From: Idiomarinaceae bacterium HL-53
Lineage (GTDB): Bacteria > Pseudomonadota > Gammaproteobacteria > Enterobacterales > Alteromonadaceae
Assembly: GCA_001458075.1 (NCBI GenBank)
Contig: LN899469.1
Coordinates: forward strand, 1,338,659 to 1,402,658
Length of the DNA stretch: 64,000 nucleotides
Direction: 5' to 3'
Shown here: positions 47,249 to 56,426 of the stretch, piece by piece
Layout: every line of letters starts with the position of its first letter
Position numbering within the stretch: the first letter of the stretch is position 1
Made by a program: the position numbers and the translations under genes
Notes under the pieces: model-generated
What the model saw: only the letters and a program-made list of their open reading frames with translations
Databases searched by the model: none
Told to the model about the DNA's origin: nothing

Positions 47249-48043
47249 ATGCGAATTGTTCTCATGCATGCATTAGCGCGCTTACGTCATTTCACCAAAT
47301 TTATTCGATTACCCAGCAGCGGTAAGCCGGTTCGCACCGATTTACCTGCAGTTTTCGTCATGGGTTGTGGCAATAGCGGTACCACACTGACTGCAGCGCG
47401 TATAGGTCGAGCCGACGGCGCTTACTTACTCGGTGAAGAAACTAGCTTATTTCAGCCCCGCACTCCTCTGCGCGAAGCACGCGCTGTGTTTGATCAATTG
47501 CTACTTGCTTTGAAGCACTACAACGCCACAATGCTGCTGGAGAAAACGCCGAAGCATATTCATGCGGTGGACAGAATTCTTGCAGTGTTCCCCAATGCGA
47601 AGTTTGTAGTGACGTTGAGAAATCCACTCGACAATTGCGCATCGCTCTATAAGCGTTTCGCGCACAAAAAATCGAAAGGGCTAGGCTATGCCATTACGCG
47701 CTGGAACCGTGATAACTTAGCTTTGTTGAAGCTTCTAGAAAAGCACCCGGAGCGTGTTCACGTAGTGCGCTTCGAAGCGTTAACCGAAAATCCTGAAAGC
47801 ACCTTCAAAGGTATATTCGAATTTCTTGAACTGCCGTGGCAACCCGAAATCCTTGAAGCGGGCAAAACTGCATACGACCAAGTAGAGCAGAAGCGCAACA
47901 TGAAACTGCGCCAAGAGCAGGTCGCCCAAACCATCACCGCCCGCACCAATACTTGGAAAGAGATTCTAAGTGAAGCTCAGGCTCAACATGTGAGAAAGCA
48001 AACAAAACTCATTGCTGATGCACTCGAGAGAAAATTGACGTAG
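47249..48043 (+). CDS. Sulfotransferase family protein
   Basis: This 264-residue protein has the 5' PAPS-binding P-loop VMGCGNSGTT (about 37-46), a LLEKTPKHIH block near 94-103 and the 3' phosphate-binding FVVTLRNPLDN (about 117-127). It resembles bacterial sulfotransferases that sulfate a sugar, peptide or lipid. The acceptor is unknown. It lies 77 bp after phoU on the same strand with a GGGAG ribosome site; no Pho box was seen, so any link with phosphate control would be through readthrough. Confidence 0.82.
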   Translation: MRIVLMHALARLRHFTKFIRLPSSGKPVRTDLPAVFVMGCGNSGTTLTAARIGRADGAYLLGEETSLFQPRTPLREARAVFDQLLLALKHYNATMLLEKTPKHIHAVDRILAVFPNAKFVVTLRNPLDNCASLYKRFAHKKSKGLGYAITRWNRDNLALLKLLEKHPERVHVVRFEALTENPESTFKGIFEFLELPWQPEILEAGKTAYDQVEQKRNMKLRQEQVAQTITARTNTWKEILSEAQAQHVRKQTKLIADALERKLT

Positions 48044-48073
48044 GTGCTGCATTGCAGCACGTACGGGCAGTTC

Positions 48074-49306
48074 TTAATGCAAAACCCGTGCGCGAATCGT
48101 GCCGGGGATTTGTTTTAAGGCTTCGAGTAGTGACTCTGCATCTTGGCTCGCCACGTCCATAACTACATAGCCGAGCTCGTTGTCGGTTTGTAGGTATTGG
48201 CTGGCAATGTTCACGTTGAGCTCGGCAAACACTTGGTTGATTTTGTTCAGCACACCCGGTTGGTTGCGGTGTATGTGCAAAATACGGCTGTATTCGTGGT
48301 GAACAGGTAACGAAACTTCTGGGAAATTCACCGCAGAGAGCGTGGAGCCATTGTCTGAATATTTGATCATTTTCAGCGCCACTTCGATACCGATATTTTC
48401 TTGCGCCTCTTGCGTTGAGCCGCCCACATGTGGGGTGAGAATGACTTGTTTTAAACCACGTAAAGGCGTTAAGAATTCCTCGTCGTTGTTCTTGGGTTCA
48501 ATGGGGAATACATCGATTGCAGCACCGGCTAAATGGCCTGACTTGATGGCGTTTGCCAACGCATCAATATCGACCACCGTGCCGCGAGAAGCATTAATTA
48601 ACGAAGCACCTGCGCGCATGGCCGCGAGCTGCTTTTCCCCGATCATGAGCTTGGTTTCTGGCGTTTCTGGCACGTGTAAGGTCACGATATCACTGGTGCG
48701 AAGGAGTCGTTCCAATGAGTTCATGGGTACGGCGTTACCAAGCGCAAGCTTAGTTTCAATATCGTAAAACACCACACGCATACCGAGTTGCTCAGCTAAT
48801 ACACCGAGTTGCGTGCCAATGTGTCCGTAACCAACAATACCTAGCGTTTTGCCACGGGCTTCGTGCGAGCCTTTGGCTGATTTCAGCCACTCACCCTCAT
48901 GGCAGGCCATGTTTTTCTCAGGTACTTTGCGCAGCAACATAATAATTTCCGCAAGCACCAGCTCCGCCACACTACGAGTGTTAGAAAACGGCGCGTTGAA
49001 GACCGGAATCCCAAACTCGCGTGCCGCTTGCGTGTCCACTTGATTGGTCCCAATACAAAAACAACCAATGGCGTTTAAGCGGGTGGCGTTCTCTAGAACT
49101 TTGCGAGTGAGCTGCGTGCGTGAGCGAATACCAATAAAATGGAACTCGTCGATGCGACTGGCGAGCTCGTCTTCATTCATGGCGGTGGCATGAGATTCAA
49201 TTTCGGTATAGCCCTGCTGCTCAAAACACTCAATAGCACTGGGGTGCACGCCTTCGAGCAATAAAATCTTTATTTTGTCTTTGGCGAGTGAGAAAGCAGG
49301 TTGCAT
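48074..49306 (-). CDS. serA: D-3-phosphoglycerate dehydrogenase
   Basis: SerA (410 residues) oxidises 3-phosphoglycerate with NAD in the first step of serine synthesis. It has the nucleotide motif GKTLGIVGYGHIGTQLG (about 151-167), the catalytic Arg/Glu/His set (NASRGTVVDIDAL, LTPHVGGSTQEAQ) and a C-terminal ACT domain for serine feedback (HRNQPGVLNKINQVFAELNVNI). The length equals E. coli SerA. It lies 9 bp after rpiA, as in other gammaproteobacteria. Confidence 0.96.
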   Translation of the reverse strand: MQPAFSLAKDKIKILLLEGVHPSAIECFEQQGYTEIESHATAMNEDELASRIDEFHFIGIRSRTQLTRKVLENATRLNAIGCFCIGTNQVDTQAAREFGIPVFNAPFSNTRSVAELVLAEIIMLLRKVPEKNMACHEGEWLKSAKGSHEARGKTLGIVGYGHIGTQLGVLAEQLGMRVVFYDIETKLALGNAVPMNSLERLLRTSDIVTLHVPETPETKLMIGEKQLAAMRAGASLINASRGTVVDIDALANAIKSGHLAGAAIDVFPIEPKNNDEEFLTPLRGLKQVILTPHVGGSTQEAQENIGIEVALKMIKYSDNGSTLSAVNFPEVSLPVHHEYSRILHIHRNQPGVLNKINQVFAELNVNIASQYLQTDNELGYVVMDVASQDAESLLEALKQIPGTIRARVLH

Positions 49307-49315
49307 GCGCGAATC

Positions 49316-49978
49316 CTATCGAGTGAGTTTTTGAACTTGGTTGCCGTCGCTAATCAGTGCAATGTCGGCGTGTCTGAGCGCAAACAAGCCATTAGTCACA
49401 ACACCGGTAATATTATTGATCGCTTCTTCGAGCGCGTCTGGTTTTTCGATATTCAAATTGTGAATATCCAAAATGACATTGCCGTTATCGGTGACAAATC
49501 CTTCTCGATACACTGGATCGCCACCGAGTTTCACTAATTCGCGGGCTACATAGGAGCGTGCCATCGGAATGACTTCAATGGGAAGCGGATATTCGCCGAG
49601 TACGTCCACAAGCTTGCTTTGGTCGGCAATACAGATAAATTTCTTTGAGCACGCCGCCACAATCTTTTCCCGGGTAAGCGCACCACCGCCACCTTTAATC
49701 ATTTGCAAATGGCGGTTAATTTCATCGGCACCGTCGACATACACGCTCAGTTGGCCAACACCGTTCAGATCGTAAACGGGAATGCCATGCGCTTTAAGGC
49801 GCTCGGTGGAGGCTTCTGAACTAGAAACCGCGCCTTCAAGGTCGAATTTAATATTGGCAAGCGCATCGATAAAGTAATTCACCGTGGAGCCGGTACCAAC
49901 ACCGACAAGGCTTCCTTCTTCAATAAATTCAATAGCCGCCTCGGCAGCTTGGCGTTTTGCAGCGTCTTGATGAGACAT
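49316..49978 (-). CDS. rpiA: Ribose-5-phosphate isomerase A
   Basis: RpiA (220 residues) interconverts ribose 5-phosphate and ribulose 5-phosphate. The motifs [13 protein letters not shown] (about 22-34), DGADEIN (about 82-88), [11 protein letters not shown] and the C-terminal [12 protein letters not shown] are typical. It is in one operon with serA and probably fau. Confidence 0.96.
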   Translation of the reverse strand: MSHQDAAKRQAAEAAIEFIEEGSLVGVGTGSTVNYFIDALANIKFDLEGAVSSSEASTERLKAHGIPVYDLNGVGQLSVYVDGADEINRHLQMIKGGGGALTREKIVAACSKKFICIADQSKLVDVLGEYPLPIEVIPMARSYVARELVKLGGDPVYREGFVTDNGNVILDIHNLNIEKPDALEEAINNITGVVTNGLFALRHADIALISDGNQVQKLTR

Positions 49979-50020
49979 GAGATCACCGTTGTTGGAGGGT
50001 GGATTAGCAACGGGCTTTTA

Positions 50021-50647
50021 TTATACCGAAGGGAGTGAAAACCGCCACTGCTTTGAAGGGGTGATAATCATCGGCAGTGGAATGTCCCAAGGAGCTGTCG
50101 GAATTTGCTCAACCTGCTGACAATCATGGGCGACACCGACAGGGAACAGCCGGGGAAGTTGCCCTCGTTGCCATTTTTCTAACAGCCGATCGTAGTAGCC
50201 GCCGCCCATACCAAGGCGTTGCCCTTGCGCGTCGAACGCCACCAGCGGCACACATAAAAGGTGCACAGACTCGAGGGCAATCGCGTTCGCTTGCGCGGGG
50301 ATAGGCTCCTGCATAGCAAATTGATTGAGTTGCATACGCGTTGATGGTGTGTAGGTAAAAAACAGCATTTTTCCGGCTTCATGGGCATCAATGACCGGCA
50401 CAGCCACGCTCTTTTGTGTAAGCCAGCAGTGTTCTATCAACGGGGTGAGGCTCAATTCACCGCTTGTGGCAAGATACGCGCCCACTGACTGTGCTTGGGC
50501 AAATTCGGGTAACTGGAATAGCTGTGTCGATACCGCCAATGCCGCTTCGTGTTGCGTACGTTCGCTTAGCGCCATGCGTGCCTTGCGAATGTTGCTTCGC
50601 ATAGCATGACGGTTCTGCTGTTGGCGTTCCGTGAGTTCAAATGCCAT
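50021..50647 (-). CDS. fau: 5-formyltetrahydrofolate cyclo-ligase
   Basis: This 208-residue enzyme (YgfA/Fau) converts 5-formyl-THF to 5,10-methenyl-THF using ATP. It has SVGAYLATSGELSLTPLIEHC, the signature LVAFDAQGQRLGMGGGYYDR and WDIPLPMIITPSK. In E. coli it lies directly downstream of zapA and the 6S RNA gene; here about 2.1 kb of oppositely oriented DNA separates it from them. The ATG at 50647 gives a slightly longer N-terminus than E. coli; 50602 is an alternative. Confidence 0.93.
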   Translation of the reverse strand: MAFELTERQQQNRHAMRSNIRKARMALSERTQHEAALAVSTQLFQLPEFAQAQSVGAYLATSGELSLTPLIEHCWLTQKSVAVPVIDAHEAGKMLFFTYTPSTRMQLNQFAMQEPIPAQANAIALESVHLLCVPLVAFDAQGQRLGMGGGYYDRLLEKWQRGQLPRLFPVGVAHDCQQVEQIPTAPWDIPLPMIITPSKQWRFSLPSV

Positions 50648-50747
50648 AAAATGCTACTGTTCTACGCTCAGTCTAGTTGCTTCAATGCCTGCATACTGCG
50701 ACACTTCAATGCTGATGTTCCGAAAAGAATAACAAAAGGATACCAAT

Positions 50748-52313
50748 ATGCGCACACTCAGTCTGCTTTTTCTCGCGATGATCATGATGAGTTTGCCAGC
50801 GTGCGGACAAGAGCCGACCGCTGAGGCCCGTGACCGTGGCGACGGCCCTTATGAACGTCTTATTTTGCGTGGCGGTACGCTTGTGAATGGTGAAGGTGCG
50901 CCGCCTATTGGTCCAGTGGACATTGTGATTGAAAACGATCGTGTTGTTGAGGTTGCAGTGGTGGGTTACCCCGGTGTTCCCATTCGAGAAGACGGTCGAC
51001 CTGAGGCACGTGCAGGCGATCAAGAACTCGACATTACAGGGCATTACATTTTACCGGGCTTTGTAGATATGCATGCGCACTTGGGTGGCAGTGCGCAGGG
51101 AATTCCAGCCGACTATGTGCTCAAACTCTGGCTAGCACACGGTATTACTACGGTACGCGAACCTGGCAGCTTTCGCGGCCTCGACTGGACTTTAGACCAT
51201 GCAAGAAGAGCGGAGCGCAATGAAATTGCCTCACCGCGCATTATTCCTTATGCGGGCTTTGGCATGGGCGCCGAGGAGCCGATTATTACTGCCGATGATG
51301 CTCGCCGTTGGGTACGTGATATTGCCAGCGACGGGGCTGCCGGTATTAAGTTCTTTGGTGCCACACCGCGGGTGATTGCCGCTGCACTTGATGAAGCGAA
51401 AAAGCGTGAATTAGGCACCATGATGCATCATGCGCAGCTCAATGTGGTGCGCACCAATGTTCTAGACTCCGCACGCATGGGTTTGGGTTCTATGGAACAC
51501 TGGTATGGTTTACCGGAGGCGTTGTTTGAAGATCGCGTGATTCAAGATTACCCCGCCGATTATAATTATCAAAATGAGCAAGATCGCTTCAGCGAAGCCG
51601 GTCGTTTGTGGGCGCAAGCTGCAAAGCCAGGAAGTGATCGTTGGAATGCCGTGCGTGATGAACTGATTGCGCTGGATTTCACCATTAATCCCACCCTCAC
51701 CATTTATGAAGCAAGCCGCAACTTAATGGCGCAGCGCAATGCCGATTGGCATGAAGATTACACATTACCGCGCCTGTGGGACTTCTTCACTCCGAGCCGT
51801 TACGCACATGGTTCGTATTGGTTCGATTGGACCACTGAAAACGAGGTGGCGTGGCGTGAGAATTACCGTATTTGGATGCAATTCCTCAACGATTATAAGA
51901 ACCACGGTGGGCGCATTACGGTCGGCTCTGATGCAGGCTATATTTATAAAATCTATGGGTTCGGCTACATTCAGGAATTAGAGTTATTGCGTGAAGCGGG
52001 TTTTCATCCGTTAGAAGTCATTCAAGCGGCCACTTTGAATGGCGCGGAAGCGCTTGGTCTCGAAGATGAAATTGGCAGTGTGATTCCGGGCAAAAAAGCC
52101 GATCTAGTGATTGTGCGTGAAAATCCAATGAATAATTTTAAAGTATTGTTCGGAACGGGACATTATCGCCTCAATGACAATAACGAGCCGTATCGCACCG
52201 AAGGAATTCGCTACACGATTCGTAACGGCATTGTGTATAACGTCGCCGATTTGTTAAGTGATGTGCGTGACATGGTTGAAGCAGAAAAAGCGGCACGAGC
52301 AGCAGAGGAATAA
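50748..52313 (+). CDS. Amidohydrolase-family lipoprotein
   Basis: This 521-residue protein has a lipobox (MSLPAC, Cys19), so it is membrane-anchored on the periplasmic side. It has an amidohydrolase TIM barrel with DMHAHLG metal ligands (HxH), GIKFFG, MMHHAQLN, SMEHWYG and the catalytic-type GSDAGYIY, ending with the composite-sandwich segment GKKADLVIVRENP. Such enzymes hydrolyse cyclic amides, peptides or related bonds; the substrate is unknown. It is followed 3 bp later by a PH-domain membrane gene. Both lie inserted between fau and the 6S RNA gene. Confidence 0.85.
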   Translation: MRTLSLLFLAMIMMSLPACGQEPTAEARDRGDGPYERLILRGGTLVNGEGAPPIGPVDIVIENDRVVEVAVVGYPGVPIREDGRPEARAGDQELDITGHYILPGFVDMHAHLGGSAQGIPADYVLKLWLAHGITTVREPGSFRGLDWTLDHARRAERNEIASPRIIPYAGFGMGAEEPIITADDARRWVRDIASDGAAGIKFFGATPRVIAAALDEAKKRELGTMMHHAQLNVVRTNVLDSARMGLGSMEHWYGLPEALFEDRVIQDYPADYNYQNEQDRFSEAGRLWAQAAKPGSDRWNAVRDELIALDFTINPTLTIYEASRNLMAQRNADWHEDYTLPRLWDFFTPSRYAHGSYWFDWTTENEVAWRENYRIWMQFLNDYKNHGGRITVGSDAGYIYKIYGFGYIQELELLREAGFHPLEVIQAATLNGAEALGLEDEIGSVIPGKKADLVIVRENPMNNFKVLFGTGHYRLNDNNEPYRTEGIRYTIRNGIVYNVADLLSDVRDMVEAEKAARAAEE

Positions 52314-52316
52314 AAC

Positions 52317-52763
52317 ATGGAAAAACAGCATCCCAGCAAGGTAGACCCGCTTTATTTGCTCATTCTAATGACCATTCCCATGTTTGGTTTTGTGTTCGTG
52401 GGGCTGTTTTTATTGCAAGGGCAGGGGCTGATTGGTCTTCTGCTCACGTTCATTACGATTGTTTGGCCTGCGTGGATTGCTCTTGGCACCAAGTACCGCA
52501 TTCGCGAGGACTATTTAGACGCTAGTTGTGGTCCATTGCGTTACCGGGTTCCGCTCACGTCCATTACAAGTATCGAGCCAAAGCGCACATTTATGCCGGG
52601 GCCAGCGCTCTCGCGCGACAAATTGATTATTCATTACCAGGCTGTAGGCGGTGTTGCACGCACTTTACGCGTGTCGCCTACAGACAAGTACACGTTTGTG
52701 TTCGATTTGGGGCTGGGCCAAGAAGACGAGTTCGAAGGCCAGCTAGATGAAGATGAAGTATAA
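52317..52763 (+). CDS. Small membrane protein with bacterial PH-like domain
   Basis: This 148-residue protein has two hydrophobic helices (about 12-34 and 38-57) and a bacterial PH-like domain (about 58-130; YRIREDYLDASCGPLRYRVPL and ITSIEPKRT). The tail is acidic (EDEFEGQLDEDEV). It resembles the DUF1200/bPH_4 type, of unknown function. The 3 bp gap to the amidohydrolase gene indicates co-translation. The coding region ends about where the 6S RNA transcript from the other strand ends. Confidence 0.7.
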   Translation: MEKQHPSKVDPLYLLILMTIPMFGFVFVGLFLLQGQGLIGLLLTFITIVWPAWIALGTKYRIREDYLDASCGPLRYRVPLTSITSIEPKRTFMPGPALSRDKLIIHYQAVGGVARTLRVSPTDKYTFVFDLGLGQEDEFEGQLDEDEV

Positions 52764-52947
52764 GACTTCCCAAGGTGCCGCTGCCGTGTGTTAGCCCTTG
52801 AACCCATTGGTTCAAGGCGGGTGCTAATTTACATCCCTCAGGCTTCCCGGCGAAACCCGGGCATGCGCACTGGAACGTAAGTAGGACCCTAATTTAAAAG
52901 CATCGGCTCAGGGACATTCACATGCTGGCAAACACCCCAGGAAGCAA
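52762..52947 (-). ncRNA. ssrS: 6S RNA
   Basis: Read on the minus strand, the transcript has a closing stem pairing the complement of 52933-52944 with that of 52766-52777 over twelve pairs, the conserved CCCTGAGCCGAT block, and the CCTTGAACCAATGGGTTCAA hairpin nearly identical to E. coli ssrS. The length of about 185 nt also matches. 6S RNA binds sigma-70 RNA polymerase by mimicking an open promoter. It follows zapA on the same strand as usual; a TATACT -10 (complement of 52952-52957) lies just upstream. Ends are approximate. Confidence 0.92.
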
Positions 52948-52968
52948 CCCTAGTATAACTGAATACGG

Positions 52969-53286
52969 TTAAGATTTAGAGGGGGATTTACTCTCTGGCT
53001 CACCGATTGCTTTTTTTATGGTCGCTTGTAAAAGAGATATTTTGTCTTCCATCGCAGCCATTTTCTCAGCTTGCTGTGAACGCTCTTGCATCCACTCATG
53101 ACAAAGATTCAACGCAGTCATTACGGCGATTTGTTCAACATTGGTAAGCTTGGTGGCAGAACGTGTTTCGGTGAGGCGTTCGTCGAGTTGTCGTGCGGCT
53201 TCTTTGAGCGCACTTTCTTGCCCTTCAGGACACAAGACCCGATAGTTTCGTTCCAGCAAGTTAATATCGACTATTTGACCGCTCAT
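52969..53286 (-). CDS. zapA: Cell division protein ZapA
   Basis: ZapA (105 residues) binds and bundles FtsZ filaments at midcell. The N-terminal domain starts VDINLLERNYRVLCPEGQE, followed by LDERLTETR and a C-terminal coiled coil (about 55-95). It lies directly upstream of 6S RNA on the same strand. It is divergent from ygfB, the usual arrangement in gammaproteobacteria. Confidence 0.94.
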   Translation of the reverse strand: MSGQIVDINLLERNYRVLCPEGQESALKEAARQLDERLTETRSATKLTNVEQIAVMTALNLCHEWMQERSQQAEKMAAMEDKISLLQATIKKAIGEPESKSPSKS

Positions 53287-53473
53287 TTACGTTCCTCTGG
53301 AGAATTTCCTTTCTGTAGAGCCCGCAGCATAGCGATACACTCTAATTTATGCAACTAGCCGCAGTGGCTTAAAAGCTGAAAAAAGCATGTGAGAGTGGTG
53401 GCAAAGCAGTGCAAATGGTAGCATTACCCGCACACGAAATGAGAAATGCTAAAAAAGAGAAAAGGTGAAGTGC

Positions 53474-54046
53474 ATGGCACAGTCTCCCTCCAAATTATTT
53501 GAAACATGGAGCCAATGGCTTGAGCAGGAGAACATGATTATTTCTGCTGCTGAGTTGCATGGCATGCTTACCGGGCTACTAGCAAGCGGCGAGCGAGTGC
53601 AGGGTACGGATTGGTTGGGATTAGTCGCCGATTTAGCCAATGAGGGCACTACCTTCTCTGCACAAATGAATGAGCGCTTGGAATTGTTAGGGCGCACGAT
53701 ACGCCAAGAGCTCGCAAGCGATGAACTCAACTTTCAACCCTTGCTGCCGGGCGATGAAGAGCCACTCACGGAGCGTTTGACTGCCCTGACTGAATGGGCG
53801 CAGTGCTTCTTGGTAGGCTTTGGTGTGAACCAGCAGAACCTGAAACAGGCTTCAGATGATTTGCGTGAAGCTATCCATGATCTCGCTGAAATTTCACAAC
53901 TTTCGACGGAAGTTCGCTCGGACAATGACGATGAGCGTGCTTATTACGAAGTTGCAGAGTACGTGCGCATTACTGCGATTATGTGTTTCAACGAACTTGG
54001 GCAACTTGTGAACCCGACACCGCCCGCGAGCAATACCATCCACTAA
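53474..54046 (+). CDS. ygfB: UPF0149 family protein YgfB
   Basis: This 190-residue helical protein of the YgfB/UPF0149 family is recognised by ISAAELHGMLTGLLASGE (about 24-41), ADLANEGTTF, CFLVGFGV and EVAEYVRITAIMCFNEL. Its exact role is unclear; in Pseudomonas YgfB affects ampD-linked beta-lactam resistance. ATG 53474 is better placed behind AAAAGGTG than the GTG at 53465. Its stop overlaps ubiH by one base, so ygfB-ubiH-ubiI is an operon. Confidence 0.92.
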   Translation: MAQSPSKLFETWSQWLEQENMIISAAELHGMLTGLLASGERVQGTDWLGLVADLANEGTTFSAQMNERLELLGRTIRQELASDELNFQPLLPGDEEPLTERLTALTEWAQCFLVGFGVNQQNLKQASDDLREAIHDLAEISQLSTEVRSDNDDERAYYEVAEYVRITAIMCFNELGQLVNPTPPASNTIH

Positions 54047-55248
54047 TGAACAAGTCAGCTGGTTCTTATCAAGTAGTGATTGCCGGTGCTGGATTAGTCG
54101 GAGCACTGGCTGCCTTGGCATTGAAAACGCAGCGTCCTCACTGGCGAGTACTGATGCTAGAAGCACGTGCGGCGGATCAAGCGATATCAGATCCTCGCGC
54201 ATTGGCGTTAGCGCGCCGAACTGTCGCAGCACTTAAGCAATACGGTGTGTGGCAGGGAGTCGAAGCACGATTAAACCCAATTCAGCACCATGCCATTGAA
54301 CATATTCATATTAGTGACGTAACCGGCCCTGGGAGCGTTCAGCTCGACGCTGATCGTTACAACGAACAAGCCTTAGGTTACGTGGTGCCTGCGAGTGCTG
54401 TGCAGGAAGCGCTGTTAGCTGCTTGTGCCGAGCAAGGCGTTGAGGTTCGTCACGAAACGCACATTAGCGCTTTGCATGGCAATAAGCGTGAGCAAGTACT
54501 CACTTTGAACGATGGTGCCGAGCTTTATACCGAGCTGTTGTTAAGCTGCGATGGCAGCGCATCGCACATGCGCAAACTACTGGGTGTTCAAGAGCGGGTG
54601 AGCGATTATCAACAAGTCGCGATTGCCGGTGAGATTGAACTTGCTAAAAGCCATGAGAACTTCGCTTATGAACGGTTCACGCCTGAAGGCCCCATGGCCT
54701 TGTTACCTCTTGGGCAGCGCAAATTTTCGCTTGTGTGGTGTGGCTCGCCCGAGAAAATAAACACACTCATGGCGCTTTCCGATGAAGATTTTCTTACTGC
54801 GGCACAAGCACAATTTGGCAGTAGAGCTGGGCGTTTTGTGAAGGCAGCGCGATTTGCAGCATTTCCATTGCAATTACTTATTGTGGATCGTTTTGTCGGT
54901 TACCGCTGGCTGTTGCTTGGTAATGCTTGTCACACCTTACACCCGGTGGCAGGGCAAGGTTATAACTTAGGGGTGCGCGATGTGTTAGCCCTGGCGGAGC
55001 GATTACGTCACGCCAGCGATCCCGGCGCAACTCACTTGTTGAGTGCTTATGCTGCGTCGCGCACCGAAGACTACAAAGCCATTACGGGGTTTACCGACGG
55101 CCTAGTGCATATTTTTTCCTCCGACAATGGTCTGGCAAGTTATGCCCGCCGTAGTGGTTTAAAAGGGCTGCGACTTTGTAAATTAGTGCAGCGCCAAGTA
55201 GCGGAGCGAGCTATGGGGCTCGGCGTGGAGCAAGCGCGATGGGATTAG
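54046..55248 (+). CDS. ubiH: 2-octaprenyl-6-methoxyphenyl hydroxylase
   Basis: UbiH (400 residues) is an FAD monooxygenase of aerobic ubiquinone synthesis. The dinucleotide fold VVIAGAGLVGALAAL (about 10-24), the DG motif SCDGSAS and the UbiH-type FAD motif GNACHTLHPVAGQGYNLGVRD are present. ATG 54046 overlaps the ygfB stop. Its end overlaps the next hydroxylase gene by 10 bp. Confidence 0.93.
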   Translation: MNKSAGSYQVVIAGAGLVGALAALALKTQRPHWRVLMLEARAADQAISDPRALALARRTVAALKQYGVWQGVEARLNPIQHHAIEHIHISDVTGPGSVQLDADRYNEQALGYVVPASAVQEALLAACAEQGVEVRHETHISALHGNKREQVLTLNDGAELYTELLLSCDGSASHMRKLLGVQERVSDYQQVAIAGEIELAKSHENFAYERFTPEGPMALLPLGQRKFSLVWCGSPEKINTLMALSDEDFLTAAQAQFGSRAGRFVKAARFAAFPLQLLIVDRFVGYRWLLLGNACHTLHPVAGQGYNLGVRDVLALAERLRHASDPGATHLLSAYAASRTEDYKAITGFTDGLVHIFSSDNGLASYARRSGLKGLRLCKLVQRQVAERAMGLGVEQARWD

Positions 55249-56426
55249 TACGAACACAAGTGACGATTGTCGGCGGCGGTATGGTGGGCGCAGCATTGGC
55301 TGTGGCATTGGCTGTTAAAGGTAAAAAAGTGGTGGTACTTGAGCGCAGCGATACCGTCAAAACCTTTCCTACCGAACCCTCGTTGCGTGTGAGTGCGCTG
55401 AACCTAGCTGCACAGAATTGGTTTGCAAAACTGGGTGTTTGGGAGCTAGTAAACCTAGCGCAGCAAGGATTCTATGACCGCATGGAAGTGTGGGACGACG
55501 CCACTGGAGCAAAAATTCAGTTTGCCGCCAGCGCTGTGGATCAAGAACAGCTTGGCTGTATTGTCGAAAATGCCGTTGTAGAGGCTGCGCTCTGGCAACG
55601 GGCGCAAGCGCTCGGGGTACAATTCGAGCTCGGCGTTGAAATTGAAGCCATTGAAAGCCATACCGACGACGTCGTAGTGCAAACCAAAGCGGGCACACAT
55701 TATTTAAGCCAGTTACTCATTGCTGCAGACGGCGGACGCTCGCAAGTACGAAGCTTTATGAACGTTGAAATGCAGTTTCGAGACTACGAGCAGCTTGGCG
55801 TAGTCGCGACACTTAACACCGAATACCCGCACGAGGGTAATGCACGCCAAGTTTTCTTAGCTGGTGGCCCGCTTGCGCTGTTGCCCATGGCCGACCCGCA
55901 TCAAGTGTCGATTGTTTGGAGCTTACCCACCTTAGAAGCGCAAGCTTTATTACAAAAGAACGTCACGGAGTTTGCACAAGCGGTCACCGCGGCGAGTAGT
56001 AGTTGTTTAGGTGTGCTTACACGTGCAGGCGAAGCTGCAGGCTTTCCGCTGCGTATGCAATATGCTGAACAATGGCTCAAGCAGCGCATTGTGTTAGTGG
56101 GAGACGCTGCACACACTATTCACCCGTTAGCGGGGCAGGGTGCGAATCTAGGTTTAGGGGATGCTTGGTATTTAGCCGAGCAGCTGAATGCCCTCGGCAC
56201 GCTAAACGGCGTGTGGGATGCCCAAGCGTTACAGAAGAACTTGCGCCATTATGAACGAGCACGTAAAACCGCAGCACTGAAGCAAGTGGCCACCATGGAA
56301 GGGTTTCACAGACTGTTTACCGCCCAGCACCCAGTGATTCAATTCGTGCGGGCAGTGGGCTTGTCGGGAACGCAGCGCATGGAGAAGGTCAAAGCCTTCT
56401 TTTTGTCGCAAGCCAATCAGTTCTGA
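55239..56426 (+). CDS. ubiI: Ubiquinone-synthesis FAD hydroxylase UbiI (VisC)
   Basis: This 395-residue paralogue of UbiH has VTIVGGGMVGAALAVAL (about 8-24), ADGGRSQVR and GDAAHTIHPLAGQGANLGLGD. The place after ubiH matches visC/ubiI, which hydroxylates ring carbon C5; UbiF-like activity cannot be excluded from sequence. It overlaps ubiH by 10 bp and, at the 3' end, the convergent LysR gene by 10 bp. Confidence 0.88.
   Translation: MGLVRTQVTIVGGGMVGAALAVALAVKGKKVVVLERSDTVKTFPTEPSLRVSALNLAAQNWFAKLGVWELVNLAQQGFYDRMEVWDDATGAKIQFAASAVDQEQLGCIVENAVVEAALWQRAQALGVQFELGVEIEAIESHTDDVVVQTKAGTHYLSQLLIAADGGRSQVRSFMNVEMQFRDYEQLGVVATLNTEYPHEGNARQVFLAGGPLALLPMADPHQVSIVWSLPTLEAQALLQKNVTEFAQAVTAASSSCLGVLTRAGEAAGFPLRMQYAEQWLKQRIVLVGDAAHTIHPLAGQGANLGLGDAWYLAEQLNALGTLNGVWDAQALQKNLRHYERARKTAALKQVATMEGFHRLFTAQHPVIQFVRAVGLSGTQRMEKVKAFFLSQANQF

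Noticed and set aside
48043-48060. Inverted repeat GTGCTGCA/TGCAGCAC between the sulfotransferase gene and serA as a terminator
   Set aside because: There is no convincing T tract on either strand; it may be a weak hairpin only.
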